The notes: generated from the letters alone by a model not told the origin. A stretch of 64,000 nucleotides of DNA from CAVQRC01 sp963715045 (GCA_963715045.1 CAVQRC010000003.1:310001-374000); one strand, 5' to 3'; shown: positions 46,348-57,120, counted from the first letter of the stretch. Numbers and translations: made by a program.

Positions 46348-46760
46348 GTCTTGCTCCTGGGTGCGTTTCGTGGAATCGTCTCGTCTTCTAGCGGATCCTC
46401 AATATCGTAGAGGAGCAGTCCGGCGCTCGCGAATTCCATCGCCAAACTCTTCCCGTTGTGCCGGAGCCGCTCGTCTGGTAAGCGAAACAGATCTCCGTGA
46501 GTCCGAGGTGCCGAATGCTGTTGCGATGTGATCCTCATGTCAGGTCTCCGCTGAGCTGGAAAAGACCACTGGATACGACTTCACGATCCGTTCATTCCGT
46601 GCAATTCGTCGTTGATGACTGACACAGCCGGGTCGCTGTCCGGCGACATCGAAAGGAGAGGTCCGGATGCTGGACGGCCACGCTCCAACACCTCATACTC
46701 ACTCCTTGTAATCTTTGGTAAGGATTTGCCAGCCAGCCACTCCAGCCGGGCGTCACATCC
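46348..46760. other. Noncoding stretch between divergent genes
   Basis: Separates the PEP-CTERM gene from the rightward HTH gene. A minus-strand fragment at 46390-46505 (RLRHNGKSLAMEFASAGLLL, YDIEDPLED) looks protein-like but is unrecognised. The 19-mer AAGCGAAACAGATCTCCGT at 46480-46498 is shared exactly with the sequence before tRNA-Arg. Confidence 0.4.
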
Positions 46761-46973
46761 ATGGGTAAACTCGACCAGTACCTGACGATCTCCGAGGCCG
46801 CCGAGTACCTGGGCGTGTCTGCCAATACGCTCCGCAACTGGGGCAAGGCGGGCAAAATCGTCGAGCTGCGGCACCCCGTCAATGGCTATCGTCTCTACGA
46901 GCGGGACATGCTCGATGAGCTCGTCAAGCAGGTCGCGGCCCGCCCCGCCAACCGCGTACCCAAACCCAGGTGA
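46761..46973 (+). CDS. MerR-type/excisionase-like helix-turn-helix protein
   Basis: 70 residues: MGKLDQYLTISEAAEYLGVS, ANTLRNWGKAGKIVELRHPV, NGYRLYERDMLDELVKQV. This is a single winged MerR-like DNA-binding domain (helix-turn-helix plus the GYRxY wing) with no effector domain. It lies 67 bases before the helicase-nuclease gene on the same strand, so it is probably its regulator or a functional partner. Confidence 0.85.
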   Translation: MGKLDQYLTISEAAEYLGVSANTLRNWGKAGKIVELRHPVNGYRLYERDMLDELVKQVAARPANRVPKPR

Positions 46974-47040
46974 GTTCAGCGAGGAATCGCAGGAGGCGAA
47001 AGCAAGCCTTTCGCTCGGCCACGAAGGTGAAGAGCGTTCT

Positions 47041-50000
47041 ATGGAATCCAACGATCCGTCGATTGATCAACGTCTTGCAGCAGCGCGAACCGAGCTGCTC
47101 GATTTGTCTGCCCGCAATCGACTGCTGAATACGCCGCGGACCACGACCCGGTCAACGCGGCTGGAAATCGTCAACGAGCTCTCGCAGGAAGTGTTCCGCT
47201 CGCTCGTGATCGACGGTAAGGCAATGACCTTCCTGGCGGCGGCGGAGCCCGCGTCAGGAGTCGTTCACCCCGGCGACCTGCAGCCGGGCGAAATTGGCGA
47301 CATCGCCGACGACGCGAACGGTCTCGCCCAGCCCGACGAAGAACCGGAAGATTCTCTGGAGGGCGAAACGGCAACGCGCCACGTCGACCGCAAACTCCAG
47401 ACGCCAGCTCGCCTCTGAGAAGCTTCAGAAACGCCTGCTGCAGTTCCACTACGACGCCCGCACGACCCGGGAAGAGCAGGGCGTCAACACGCTCTACCTC
47501 GCGACTCGGTTTCCTCAAGTGGTTCGAGGATCGAAACTCCGACACGCCGCGGTACGCACCGCTGCTGCTCGTTCCCGGTCCACCTCGATCGCACGAGTGC
47601 CGGAACGAAGTTTCGCCTGCGCGTATACCGACGACGAGATCACCACCAACCTGTCGCTGCAGGAAAAGCTCAAGGTCGAGTTCGGCCTGAATCTGCCGGA
47701 CGTCCCCGACGACGACCTTTCTCCCAGCGACTATTTCCAGCAGGTCACGGCGGCCGTTCAATCGCAGCCCGGGTGGGAGGTCCTCGAAAACGACATCATC
47801 CTGTGGTTCTACACGTTCACGAAGTTCCTCATGTTCCGGGACCTGCAGCCGGAAAACTGGCCCGACGAACGACCTCTCCAGGAGCATGGTCTGGTCGGCA
47901 AGTTGCTCGGCGAGGGCATGACGCCTGAGCCGCCGACCACGTACGGACCCCTCGAGTTGGATGAGGCCTTGCCCCCGCTGGAGATGATCCACGTCGTCGA
48001 TGCCGACAGCTCGCAGGCGATCGTGATCGACGAAGTACGCCGGGGCACGAACCTCGTCATTCAGGGACCGCCCGGCACGGGCAAATCCCAGACGATCACG
48101 AACCTCATCGCGGCGGCGGTCAAGGACGGCCGCAAGGTCCTGTTCGTAGCCGAGAAGATGGCCGCCCTCGAAGTCGTCAAGCGTCGCCTTGATTCGATCG
48201 AACTGGGTGCTGCGTGCCTGGAATTACACAGCAACAAGGCCAACAAGCGGGTCGTCCTTGGCGAACTGGCGCGGACTTTGGAGCTAGGACCTCCCAAGCT
48301 TGCCGACGTCGAAGGCCATGCGAAACAACTGGCCGCTCACCGGGCCAGGCTCAACCGCCATGCGACCCTCATGCACGCACCGATCGAAGCGAGCGGGTTG
48401 ACGCCATTTCGTGCGATCGGCGAGCTCGTGAAGCTCCAGGCCGACGGCGTCCCGGCCACGCAGTTCCAACTGCCGGGCACGATCACCTGGACCGCCGACG
48501 AAGTCCGCACTCACCAGGGAGAGCTCGAAGACCTCGCCCTGCATGCCGCCCGCGTGGGAAATCCTGCCGAGCACCCCTGGCGAGGCGTCCGTCTCGACGC
48601 AGTCCTTCCCACCGACGCAGAGCGGATCCAGGCAAACCTCCCCGCACTGCTGGAGCCGGTCGATCGCCTGATCTGGGCGACCAATACGCTGGCGGAAATC
48701 CTCGAGCAACAGCCCGCCACGCCACTCGACGCTGCGAATCTGGCGAATCTCGCCCGACGCCTGGCCCGTGCGCCGCAGATGGATCGGCAGGCAATGACCT
48801 CCGATGTCTGGCGGGATCGCCGCAGCGACATCGATCGATTGCTCGTCGAAGGCCAGCGGCTCGCGGCCGCCAGGGAACAACTCGACGGCGTGTTTGTCGA
48901 CGCCGCCTGGACGACCGAAGTCCAGCCCGTCCGCTGCGACCTGGCCGCCTACGGACGTTCCTTCTTCCGCTTCCTGCGGAGCGGATATCGCCACGCCGCC
49001 ACTCAATTCCGAGGAATCCTCGTCGACGCCCCTCCGAAGGACATCGACGCGTGCCTGAAGCTGCTCGACGACCTGATCGAGGGGCAGCAGGCCGACAGGT
49101 TCTTCGACGACACGCCCGACACCGACGAGTTGGGCCGCAATGCCTTCGGAACATTCTGGCAGGGAAAGCAATCTGACTGGCCCTCGCTCACAGCCATCGC
49201 CAAATGGGAAGCAAAGTGCCGCGAGGAGAACTCACCGCGAAACTTCCGCGCGGCCCACGCCCGGATTTCGCAACCCAAGCAGATCCTGACGCTGTTTGCA
49301 GAGATCAAAACCGAACTCAAGCCGACGCTCGAAGCCATCAAGCGGTTGTTCAATGAACTGTCGCTCGACCTCGCAGAGCGGTTCGGCGAGAACGACCTCC
49401 GCCAGATCCCGCTGCGGACGCTCCGCGATCACCTGGCATCGTGGCACGCGTGCCCGGAGGAGCTTTCGAAGTGGACCGCCTACCACGCCCGCAAACAGCG
49501 GGTGAGCCGCATCGGGATCGACCCGCTCATCGATCACCTCGCCGATGGCCGCATCCCGGCCGGCGAAATCACGGCCCGGTTTCGCAAGGCCTATTGCGAG
49601 CAGCTCATCCGCCATGCATCCACACGGCACCCGGAGTTGGCCGAATTCGAGGGCGACTCACACGAAAAAGTCCTCAAGACATTCCGCCGACTCGACCTGG
49701 AACGGATGGACCTCGCTTGCGCGGAGGTCGCCCACGCTCATCATCGTGGCCTGCCGACCACCCAGGGCGAAGTCGGTGAAATCGGCGTCGTCCGCCGCGA
49801 GGTCAAGAAGAAGCGCCGACACCTGCCGCTGCGGAAGCTCCTCACCGAAGCCGGCCACGCGGTCCAGGCGATCAAACCCGTCTTCATGATGAGCCCGATC
49901 TCGGTCGCCCAGTTCCTCGCGCCGGGCATCCTCGAGTTCGACCTCCTGCTGATCGACGAGGCCAGCCAGGTCCAGCCGGTCGACGCGCTCGGCGCGATCG

Positions 50001-51988
50001 CCCGCGCCCGCCAGATCGTGGTCGTCGGCGACGAGCGGCAGCTGCCGCCCACGAGCTTCTTCAACACCGTGGTCGGCGACACCGAAGACGACGAGGACAC
50101 CGACGTCTTCCAGGCGGCCGACCTGGAAAGCATCCTTGGCCTTTGCGAAAGCCAGGGCATGACGCGGCGGATGCTCGAGTGGCATTACCGCAGCCGGCAC
50201 CCGTCGCTGATTGCGGTCTCGAACCACGAGTTCTACGAAGACCGGCTGTTCGTGGTGCCCAGCCCTTTCAGCAAGATGCCTGCCCTGGGCGTCAAGTTCC
50301 ACCTCGTGACGGATGGCCTCTTCGAACGCGGCCGGTCCCGCACGAACCGCGGCGAGGCGCGGGCCATCGTCGACGCCGTAATGGAGCACGCGGTCGAGTA
50401 TCCCGACAAGACGCTCGGCGTGGGCGCGTTCTCGGTCGCCCAACGTGACGCGATTCTCGACGAACTCGAACTCCGCCGCCGGCAGCATCCCGAACTGGAG
50501 TCGTTTTTCATCGAGACGGCCGCCGAACCGTTCTTCGTGAAGAACCTCGAGAACATCCAGGGCGACGAGCGGGACGTGATCCTGATTTCCGTCGGCTACG
50601 GCCCGGACGAGTCAGGCCACATGACGATGAATTTTGGCCCGCTCAACAGCGACGGCGGCGAGCGGCGTCTCAACGTCCTGATCAGCCGGGCCAAGGAGCG
50701 ATGCGAAATCTTTGCCTCGTTCACCTCCGACAGGCTCGACCTGCGGCGATCGAATTCCCGCGGCGTGGCCGCCCTCAAGACGTATCTCCACTACGCCGAA
50801 ACCGGCAATCTCGACGTGCTCGGAGTTTCCACCGACCGCGAGCCCGACTCCGACTTCGAGCTCCAGGTGGCCCGGGCCATTGAAAACCACGGCTATGTGG
50901 TCGAGCATCAGGTTGGCGTGGCCGGCTTCTTCGTCGACCTGGCCATCGTCGATCCCGACACGCCGGGCCGATATCTGCTGGGCATCGAATGCGACGGTGA
51001 GACCTACCATTCATCCCGCTGGGCCCGCGACCGCGACCGGCTCAGGGAGCAGGTCCTCGTCGACAGGCAGTGGCTGATCCATCGCATCTGGAGCACCGAC
51101 TGGTTCCGCCGCCCCCAGGGTGAAATCAAGAAAGTCCTCGCCGCGGCCGAGCAGGCAAAACGCGAGTGGTCCGCCCGCGACCGCGGCAGGACAACCCCAC
51201 TCCCCAAGCTCCGAAAGACGGCGAACCGTCCATCCTCGCCCGGCGCAGGTCCCAAACCCAAGCCCAACCCCACCTCGAGTCCGAGCGCCAGCTCCAGCAT
51301 CGACACCAGCGCAAACGCCAACCCGAACATCGCGTCCAATCCGACCTCAAGTGCCGATCTCCCAGCGATCGAACGAGAGCCGCCCTCGGCCGACCCAGAC
51401 CAGCAACCACCTGAGGCGAAAACCGACTGGTACATCGTGACGCAGCTCAAGATCCCGGCTCAAGCGCGCGGCAAGCAGTTGCATGAGGTACCGGTCGACA
51501 GGCTCGCGAGCGTCCTCGCCGAGGTAGTAAAGACGGAGGGCCCGATCCACCGCGACGAGATTGTGCGGCGGGTGACGGACCTGTGGGGCCTGAAGCGGAC
51601 AGGTAAGCGAATCGCCAGGGCGGTCGACGCCGCCTTGGACCACGTCGTACAAAGCGGCCACGTAACCCTCGACGGCGACTTCGCCCTGGACGGCAAGTGC
51701 CGCGAGATAAGAGTCCGTAACCGCTCCAGAGTCGAATCCAGCACTCTGCGTCGTGTCGAGTATCTCCCCGGCATCGAGATCCGCGAAGCGCTGAGCCGGG
51801 TCATCGCCGAGCACCACGGCATCTCCCCCGAAGACGCCATCGGAGAGGCCGCGAAAATGCTCGGCATCACCCGCAAGACAGCTGCCTTCCGCGAACGAAC
51901 CGAGCAACAACTCCAACATCTCCTCGACACGGCAACTGCAGAACACCGCAATGGCCGTCTCTACAATACAGCCGGCCCGATGAGGTAG
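47041..51988 (+). CDS. DUF4011/DUF3320 superfamily 1 helicase with restriction-endonuclease-like domain (several frameshifts)
   Basis: About 1,650 residues. N-terminal DUF4011 (AARTELLDLSARNRLLNTPR) continues through frame changes near 47400, 47510, 47580 and 47627 (GFLKWFEDRNSDTPRYAPLL, VHLDRTSAGTKFRLRVY). The helicase core has Walker A GPPGTGKS (about 48067), LLLIDEASQVQPVDALG, VVVGDERQLPP, and RRLNVLISRAKERCEIF. Then comes a Vsr/DUF559-like nuclease domain (VDLAIVDPDTPGRYLLGIEC, DGETYHSSRWARDRDRLREQ), a Pro/Ser linker, and DUF3320 (HRDEIVRRVTDLWGLKRTGK). Nuclease-bearing DUF4011 helicases often occur in defence islands; a DNA defence or repair role is inferred. ATG 47041 follows GAAGGTGAAGAG. 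Confidence 0.88.
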
Positions 51989-51997
51989 GTTTATCCC

Positions 51998-52215
51998 AAA
52001 GCCTCGGTGAACGGAGGCTGGAGGCTGGAGGCTGGAGGCTGGAGGTTGGAGGCTGGAGGTAGGAGGCTGGAGGTTGGAGGCTGGAGGTGCCCGATGTTCG
52101 TCCTTTCATTGCGTGCGCATACCGCGGACGGCTCTCGTACCCATTGCCTCAACGACCCCTCTGCCTGTTCGCCCATTCGCCCATTCGCCCATTCGCCCAT
52201 CTGCCCATTCGCGTC
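51998..52215. repeat. Dispersed minisatellite element, copy 1
   Basis: Starts AAAGCCTCGGTG, then about eleven GGCTGGA/GGTTGGA-type 7-base units (52013-52088), then a conserved core (CATACCGCGGACGGCTCTCG, CCATTGCCTCAACGA) and a tandem of GCCCATTC (52168-52209). The same order occurs at 62565-62771. It lies directly between the helicase stop and the TspO start. The G-rich units can be read in a protein frame as Pro/Leu repeats, but I regard that as incidental. Confidence 0.85.
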
Positions 52216-52253
52216 CTCTGTTACCGCGTGGAACTTTCTCGAGACTGTTGAAT

Positions 52254-52754
52254 ATGGATGACGTTCAAACTGTGTCTCCCGCTCGGCAGACTGTCGGACT
52301 GGTTGTGGCCGTTGTGGTCTGCTTTGCCGCGGCCGGGGTGGGGGGGCTCGTGACCGCGCCGCAAATCCCGAACTGGTACGCCGAGATCGCCAAACCGACC
52401 TGGACGCCGCCGGGCTGGATCTTTGGGCCGGTGTGGTCGCTGCTGTACTTCATGATGGCGGTTGCGGCGTGGCTCGTGTGGCGCGACGCTGGCTTTGCCA
52501 GGGCCCGACTGCCGCTCATCCTGTTCGCGATCCAGCTCACGCTCAACAGCCTGTGGTCGGTATTGTTCTTCGGGCTGCAGAAGCCGGGTGCCGCGGCAGT
52601 CGAGATCGTGCTGCTGTGGGGCGCCATCCTGGCGACGCTGATCGCGTTCTGGAAACGATCGCCTTGGGCCGGCGTTTTACTGTTGCCTTACCTGGCGTGG
52701 GTGAGCTTCGCTGCCGTGCTGAACGTGGCGATCTGGCGGATGAATGCGGGCTGA
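52254..52754 (+). CDS. tspO: TspO/MBR family protein (tryptophan-rich sensory protein)
   Basis: 166 residues, five membrane helices. WYAEIAKPTWTPPGWIFGPV is the hallmark first loop; LNSLWSVLFFGLQ and LLLPYLAWVSFAAVLNVAIW are the remaining family motifs. TspO binds porphyrins and related ligands and modulates stress and pigment metabolism. Stand-alone, unlike the fused TspO at 14880. It is followed 8 bases later by the HEAGH gene, so they are likely co-transcribed. ATG 52254 is chosen because earlier in-frame codons fall inside the repeat. Confidence 0.93.
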   Translation: MDDVQTVSPARQTVGLVVAVVVCFAAAGVGGLVTAPQIPNWYAEIAKPTWTPPGWIFGPVWSLLYFMMAVAAWLVWRDAGFARARLPLILFAIQLTLNSLWSVLFFGLQKPGAAAVEIVLLWGAILATLIAFWKRSPWAGVLLLPYLAWVSFAAVLNVAIWRMNAG

Positions 52755-52762
52755 GATCGAGC

Positions 52763-53242
52763 ATGTCAGAAATCTCTGCCTACCACGAAGCGGGTCATGC
52801 ATTCATGGCGATCTATGTGGGGGCCCGAGTACGGTCGGTCACGATCGAGCCGGATCGGGACGACGGTCCCGAGCGGCACGCCGACATTCAGGTGGCATGG
52901 CCGCGGCAGGAGTTCACGGATCGCGAGCTGTGCACGCGAGTCGTTGCCGTTGCCCTGGCCGGCCCGGTGGCTGAAATGATTTATCGTGGTGAGCCCTACC
53001 ATCCCGGCTTCGTCGCCGAGTGGGCCGCCGACTGGAGGATGGCTTGGGAAGCCGCGACGCTCCTGGTCCCCGATCAACGCCAACGGCTGCTGTACCTGGA
53101 ACAAACGGCGGGAGGGCTCTATCGGCTCCTCGACCGGGAGGATCACTGGGCGGCGGTAGCGGCGGTCGTCGACAATCTGCTGGCGCACGAAACACTGGAG
53201 GGCGAGGAGGTGGAGGAAATCATCAGGCAGTGGTTGCGATAG
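52763..53242 (+). CDS. HEAGH zinc-peptidase-like protein (M41-type helix)
   Basis: 159 residues from ATG 52763. The HEAGH motif (SEISAYHEAGHAFMAIYVGA) is the zinc site of FtsH-like M41 peptidases. It is followed by TRVVAVALAGPVAEMIYRGE and AAEW/DWRMAWEAATLLVPDQ, as in the second helix with the family's late Asp/Glu. No AAA+ ATPase domain or membrane helix is present, so it would be a free-standing peptidase or inactive relative. A truncated duplicate lies at 40777-41001. Confidence 0.8.
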   Translation: MSEISAYHEAGHAFMAIYVGARVRSVTIEPDRDDGPERHADIQVAWPRQEFTDRELCTRVVAVALAGPVAEMIYRGEPYHPGFVAEWAADWRMAWEAATLLVPDQRQRLLYLEQTAGGLYRLLDREDHWAAVAAVVDNLLAHETLEGEEVEEIIRQWLR

Positions 53243-53266
53243 ACCAACGACCGCCGCTTATTTCTG

Positions 53267-53551
53267 TCAGCCTTGAAGCACGACGATGAGACCAATCACG
53301 ACGGCCAGGTTCAACAGCACACACAGCCCGAGCACGATCCGGAAACTGAGTTTTTGCGTTTTGTGCCGGAACACCTGTTGGCCGATGAGGGCACCGGGCC
53401 ATCCGCCACACAGGGCCATCAGGTGCAGGGTATTCTCTGGTACTCGGCGGCCGTTCTGCCGGGCACGCCGTTTGTCGAATCCGTACAGCACGAACGTCAC
53501 AAAGCTCAGCATGAGGACAACGGCAAGGTAGATGACAGCAACGTGTCTCAT
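53267..53551 (-). CDS. DUF1294 family membrane protein
   Basis: 94 residues from ATG 53551: MRHVAVIYLAVVLMLSFVTF, VLYGFDKRRARQNGRRVPEN, TLHLMALCGGWPGALIGQQV, FRHKTQKLSFRIVLGLCVLL. This is a complete DUF1294 protein, with YGxDKxxA and GGWPGAxxGQ-xxRHKTxK motifs and three membrane helices. The open frame runs up into the flavoprotein gene because that gene's own stop is displaced by a frameshift; the two are separate genes. Confidence 0.9.
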   Translation of the reverse strand: MRHVAVIYLAVVLMLSFVTFVLYGFDKRRARQNGRRVPENTLHLMALCGGWPGALIGQQVFRHKTQKLSFRIVLGLCVLLNLAVVIGLIVVLQG

Positions 53552-53583
53552 GAGCAGCCTCAATAGAAAGGGGCCATTGAACC

Positions 53584-55015
53584 TTATCCGCGGCGTCGTT
53601 TCAGCACGCGGGCGAGGGCCGCCGGTCGCGGCGTGATACCCGCACATGCCGTGGACGCCCGCGCCCGGAGGAGTCGACGCGGAACAGATCAACAGGTTCG
53701 CGGCCGGCGTCGTGTAGGGACTCCAGCGAGCCACGGGACGCGTGAAAAGTTGGCGAAAATCCATCACTCCGCCCGTGATGTCGCCACCGATATAGTTGGC
53801 ATTGTAGGTCTCCATGGCAGTCGGGCTCATCGTATGCCGGGCCAGGATCAGCGCGCGAAAGCCGGGTGCGAAGCGTTCGACCTGGGCTTCGATCTGTTCG
53901 GTCAAGTCGGCGGTCGATCCGTGCGGAACGTGGCAGTAGGCCCAACCGGTATGTTTGCCGGCCGGCGCTCGCGAAGGATCGAACAGGCTCTGCTGGGCAA
54001 CCAGCACGAACGGGCGGTCGCTGACGTTACCGCTCCAGGCCGCTCGCTCACTGTCGGCAATTTCTTCGAAGGTGCCCCCGAGGTGGACTGTCCCGGCGCG
54101 GCGGCAATCAGGTGCTTTCCAGGGAATCGGCGCATCGAGGGCCCAGTCGACTTTGAATACACCGGGGCCATGGCGAAACGTTCGAAGCCGCCGCACGTAT
54201 CTGGCGGGGAGGGCGTCGCCCGCGATCTGGATCAAGGAACTCGGGGTCGTATCGAACAGCACGACCCGAGTGGGGGGAACATCCGCCAGCGAGTCGATTC
54301 GCGTGCCTGTCAGGATTTCGCCGCCCAACGAACGCAGGTAGCTTGCCAGGGCATTGGCAATCTGTTGCGAGCCACCGCGGGGCAGGGGCCACCCGCCGCT
54401 GTGGGCCGTGGCCGCGAACATCAGTCCCACGGCCGCGGTCAGCGAGCGGTCGAGCGGGAGCACCGAATGGGCTGCCATCCCGGCAAACATGCCGCGGACC
54501 CGCTCGTCCCGGAACCACACGTCGACCAGGCTGCGAGCCGATCGCACGGCTCGGATTCCGAAGCGGGCCATCAACAACGGATGTCGCGGCAGCCGCAGCG
54601 GCCCCAGCACTTGCTGCAACAGGTCGTCGACGCGATCGACAAACGGCAGGAGCAGTCGGCGATAGCGATCGCTGTCGACGCCGAAGCCTGCCGCGGTTTC
54701 TTCCAGCGAGCGATGGACGACCGCCGCGCGACCGTCCGCGAGCGGGTGAGCGACGGGGATCTGGGGATGGATCCACTCCAAGCCGTGTTGTTCGAGCGGC
54801 AGGCTCCGCAAGAAGGGCGAGGCAATCCCGAGCGGATGGATGGCCGAGCAGATGTCATGGACAAAACCCGGCTGGGTCAATTCGGCGGAACGTGTACCCC
54901 CACCGATCTCGTCGGCGGCTTCGACGACCAGCACCGAGCGGCCCGCCTGAGCGAGCGTGATCGCTGCCGCCAATCCATTGGGCCCTGAACCGACGATTAC
55001 CGCGTCGAGTGACAG
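53584..55015 (-). CDS. FAD-dependent oxidoreductase, carotenoid desaturase-like (one frameshift)
   Basis: About 477 residues. The N-terminus LDAVIVGSGPNGLAAAITLA followed by GRSVLVVEAADEIGGGTRSA is the FAD-binding dinucleotide fold of phytoene desaturase/amine oxidase relatives. The C-terminal PYTTPAANLLICSASTPPGA, GVHGMCGYHAA is the family's flavin-binding end. A shift near 53625 restores AALARVLKRRRG and TAA at 53584-53586. No ATG precedes the first FAD motif, and the frame is open to the MFS stop at 55046, so the start is uncertain (CTG at 55015 or an error). It may act on carotenoid or other polyenes. Confidence 0.82.
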
Positions 55016-55045
55016 TTCGCAGTCGCCGGGCTTGCGTGTGGTGGA

Positions 55046-56461
55046 TCAGGCGGGGGATGCTTCCGGCAGCGTGTCTGAGGAAATCTCGTCGTGAGTCTGG
55101 TCCGGCAGGCTGGGCAGGATCGGGACGTCGAGCGACGCCGAGTTGGGTCGAACGGCCACGGTTCGGAAGCTCATCTCATCGGCTTCGACGTTGAGCGATG
55201 GCATTCGCAGGAGCAGCAGCAGCGCCAGGCAGCGGCCGACCGACGACGCGGCGAAGACGAACAGGTAACCTTGGTAGCTGGCGTTGGCAGTGTACAGCAA
55301 GCTGCCCCCGATGACCGCGCCGCCCACCCAGGCCAGCGTATTGACCAGGTTGTACAGCGTCAGCAGACTCGTCCGCTCGGCGACGGGAATCGACTCGAAG
55401 AACAGCAGAAAAAATGCCAGCTCGTAGGCAGCCCAGGTCACGCCACCCACGATTTGCAGTGCCACGAGCCACGCGATGTCCTGCGACACGAGCCATCCGG
55501 CGCCGAGTGGCGCGATGCCGATGCCGCCGATCCATAACAGGGGCCACGCGCCGATCCGGTGGGCGACATGGCCCCAGAACGGCAACACGATGACTTTCGT
55601 CAGGAACGCCACCGAGATCAGCAATACGAATTCGGAGTAGCTGAGGCCGAGCTTCCCAAACATGAACGGGGTGAAGAACGGTCCGGCCATCTGTACGGCT
55701 GCCTGAACGCAGATCAGGTACAGCAGCAGCCGGCCTCCGCTGTGATGCCTGAGCTTTCGCAGGAGTTCGCCAACCGCGATCGTCCGCATGTTGGCCGGAA
55801 TCGGCTCGGGCTCGCTCTGGCTGGCGAGCATCATCACCGACAGTACGCGACACACGGCCGCCACCGCGAACAGTCCGGCGAATGCGGTGAGAACCCGGCC
55901 GCGATCGGCCGCCAGTTGCAGGCAGATCCCACCCGCCAGGAATCCGAGGAACACGCCCGCTTGAGAGGCTCGCGTTCGCACCGCAAAAAATCGTGGGCGG
56001 ACCCGCCGCGGGACAATCGTGCCGATCCAGGTATTCCAGGCCGGGCCTGCCGCCAGTCCGGCCCCCCAATATATCGCAGCGATGGCGAGGACGGCCGGCC
56101 CGCTGATATGGCCCTGCCACGCAGCCCCCAGCAGCAACAGAAACGTCATCGCCTGAATGAAAGCACACAGCAGAACCCACCGTTTGTGCGAGCCCAGCGC
56201 CCGCACCGCGGCAGGGGAAACGGTCTGCATGATTCCGCCTGCCAGCAGCGGCAAGCTGCTAACTAATCCGGCCGTCACTTCGCCCAGCCCGAGTGCCAGC
56301 ACGAACGCCGGGAGGTACGTCTCACCAAATCCAACCATCCCGCCGAACGCCGCGCCGTCGCCGCAACTCGCCCGCAAATCGCGGCGAAGCTGATCACGCG
56401 GTGCGACCGAAATACTCAACGTGGCAGGACGCTCAGCGGTAGAAACTTCGGCGTAGCTCAT
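55046..56461 (-). CDS. Major facilitator superfamily transporter
   Basis: 471 residues from ATG 56461 (MSYAEVSTAERPATLSISVA), with about twelve hydrophobic helices and a cytoplasmic tail. GGMVGFGETYLPAFVLALGL, SSLPLLAGGIMQTVSPAAVR, FFAVRTRASQAGVFLGFLAG and GGVTWAAYELAFFLLFFESI are spread as in MFS proteins with weak similarity to multidrug exporters. The upstream frame (to 56656) holds Arg-rich text and is not coding. It directly precedes the flavoprotein gene and may be co-transcribed. Substrate unknown. Confidence 0.88.
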   Translation of the reverse strand: MSYAEVSTAERPATLSISVAPRDQLRRDLRASCGDGAAFGGMVGFGETYLPAFVLALGLGEVTAGLVSSLPLLAGGIMQTVSPAAVRALGSHKRWVLLCAFIQAMTFLLLLGAAWQGHISGPAVLAIAAIYWGAGLAAGPAWNTWIGTIVPRRVRPRFFAVRTRASQAGVFLGFLAGGICLQLAADRGRVLTAFAGLFAVAAVCRVLSVMMLASQSEPEPIPANMRTIAVGELLRKLRHHSGGRLLLYLICVQAAVQMAGPFFTPFMFGKLGLSYSEFVLLISVAFLTKVIVLPFWGHVAHRIGAWPLLWIGGIGIAPLGAGWLVSQDIAWLVALQIVGGVTWAAYELAFFLLFFESIPVAERTSLLTLYNLVNTLAWVGGAVIGGSLLYTANASYQGYLFVFAASSVGRCLALLLLLRMPSLNVEADEMSFRTVAVRPNSASLDVPILPSLPDQTHDEISSDTLPEASPA

Positions 56462-56541
56462 TGCGGCGAGGCACCAGGCAGGTTTGGAAGCGGCGAATCG
56501 TAGCATTCCACCGAAGGCCACGAAAGATCGGTCCGCATTCC

Positions 56542-57120
56542 CTGTAGTCGGGGCACTCCGTGCCCCGAACCTGAACCGCGACCGACATTCGATCGCCGCA
56601 GAGAACCCGCGGCCGCCGGAATGGCCGATCCGACGGTGACACAACACCCCCGCCACGGAGTGACGGGACTACACGTAGTCGGGTCACTCCGTGACCCGAA
56701 CTGAAGGACTCACCCTCGGTCGAGACCGCGTCCTGGCCGGTAAGGCGTCAGTTCGTCTGGCCGTGGCTTGCAGGAACGCCGCCCTGTCACGGAGTGACGG
56801 GACTACTCGGGTCACTCCGTGACCCGAACCAGAAACGCGACCGACACTCGGTCGCCGCAGAGAACCCGCGGCCGTCGGAACGGGCGATCCGACGGTGACA
56901 CAACACGCCCGCCACGGAGTGCCGGGACTACACGTAGTCGGGTCACTCCGTGACCCGATGTAGGACTCGCCCTCGGTAGAGACCGCATCCTGGCCGGTAA
57001 GGCGTCAGTTCGTCTGGCCGTGGCTTGCAGGAACGCCGCTTCCTGTCACGGAGTGCCAGGACTACGCCTGTAGCCGGGGCATCGTAACGCCACGTTCCCG
57101 GCACGGAGTGACGGGACCAC
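56542..57120. repeat. Cluster of palindromic REP-like sequences in two tandem 260-base units
   Basis: Unit A (about 56542-56813) and unit B (about 56814-57065) are similar at roughly 90% by eye. Each holds palindromes of the type GGGTCACTCCGTGACCC (56681-56697, 56814-56830, 56940-56956; variant GGGGCACTCCGTGCCCC at 56550-56566), facing inverted partners CACGGAGTGACGGGACTAC. A further partner lies at 57102-57120. This is noncoding and fills the gap between divergent MFS and QEGLA genes. Confidence 0.85.

Noticed and set aside
52013..52088. GGCTGGA tandem repeats as a CRISPR array or as coding Pro/Leu repeats
   Set aside because: Units are 7-8 bases with no unique spacers and no cas genes; on the reverse strand they give a monotonous low-complexity peptide without a start context.
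53267..54973. Apparent flavoprotein-DUF1294 fusion
   Set aside because: Frame correction near 53625 gives the flavoprotein its own TAA, and DUF1294 has its own ATG and ribosome site.
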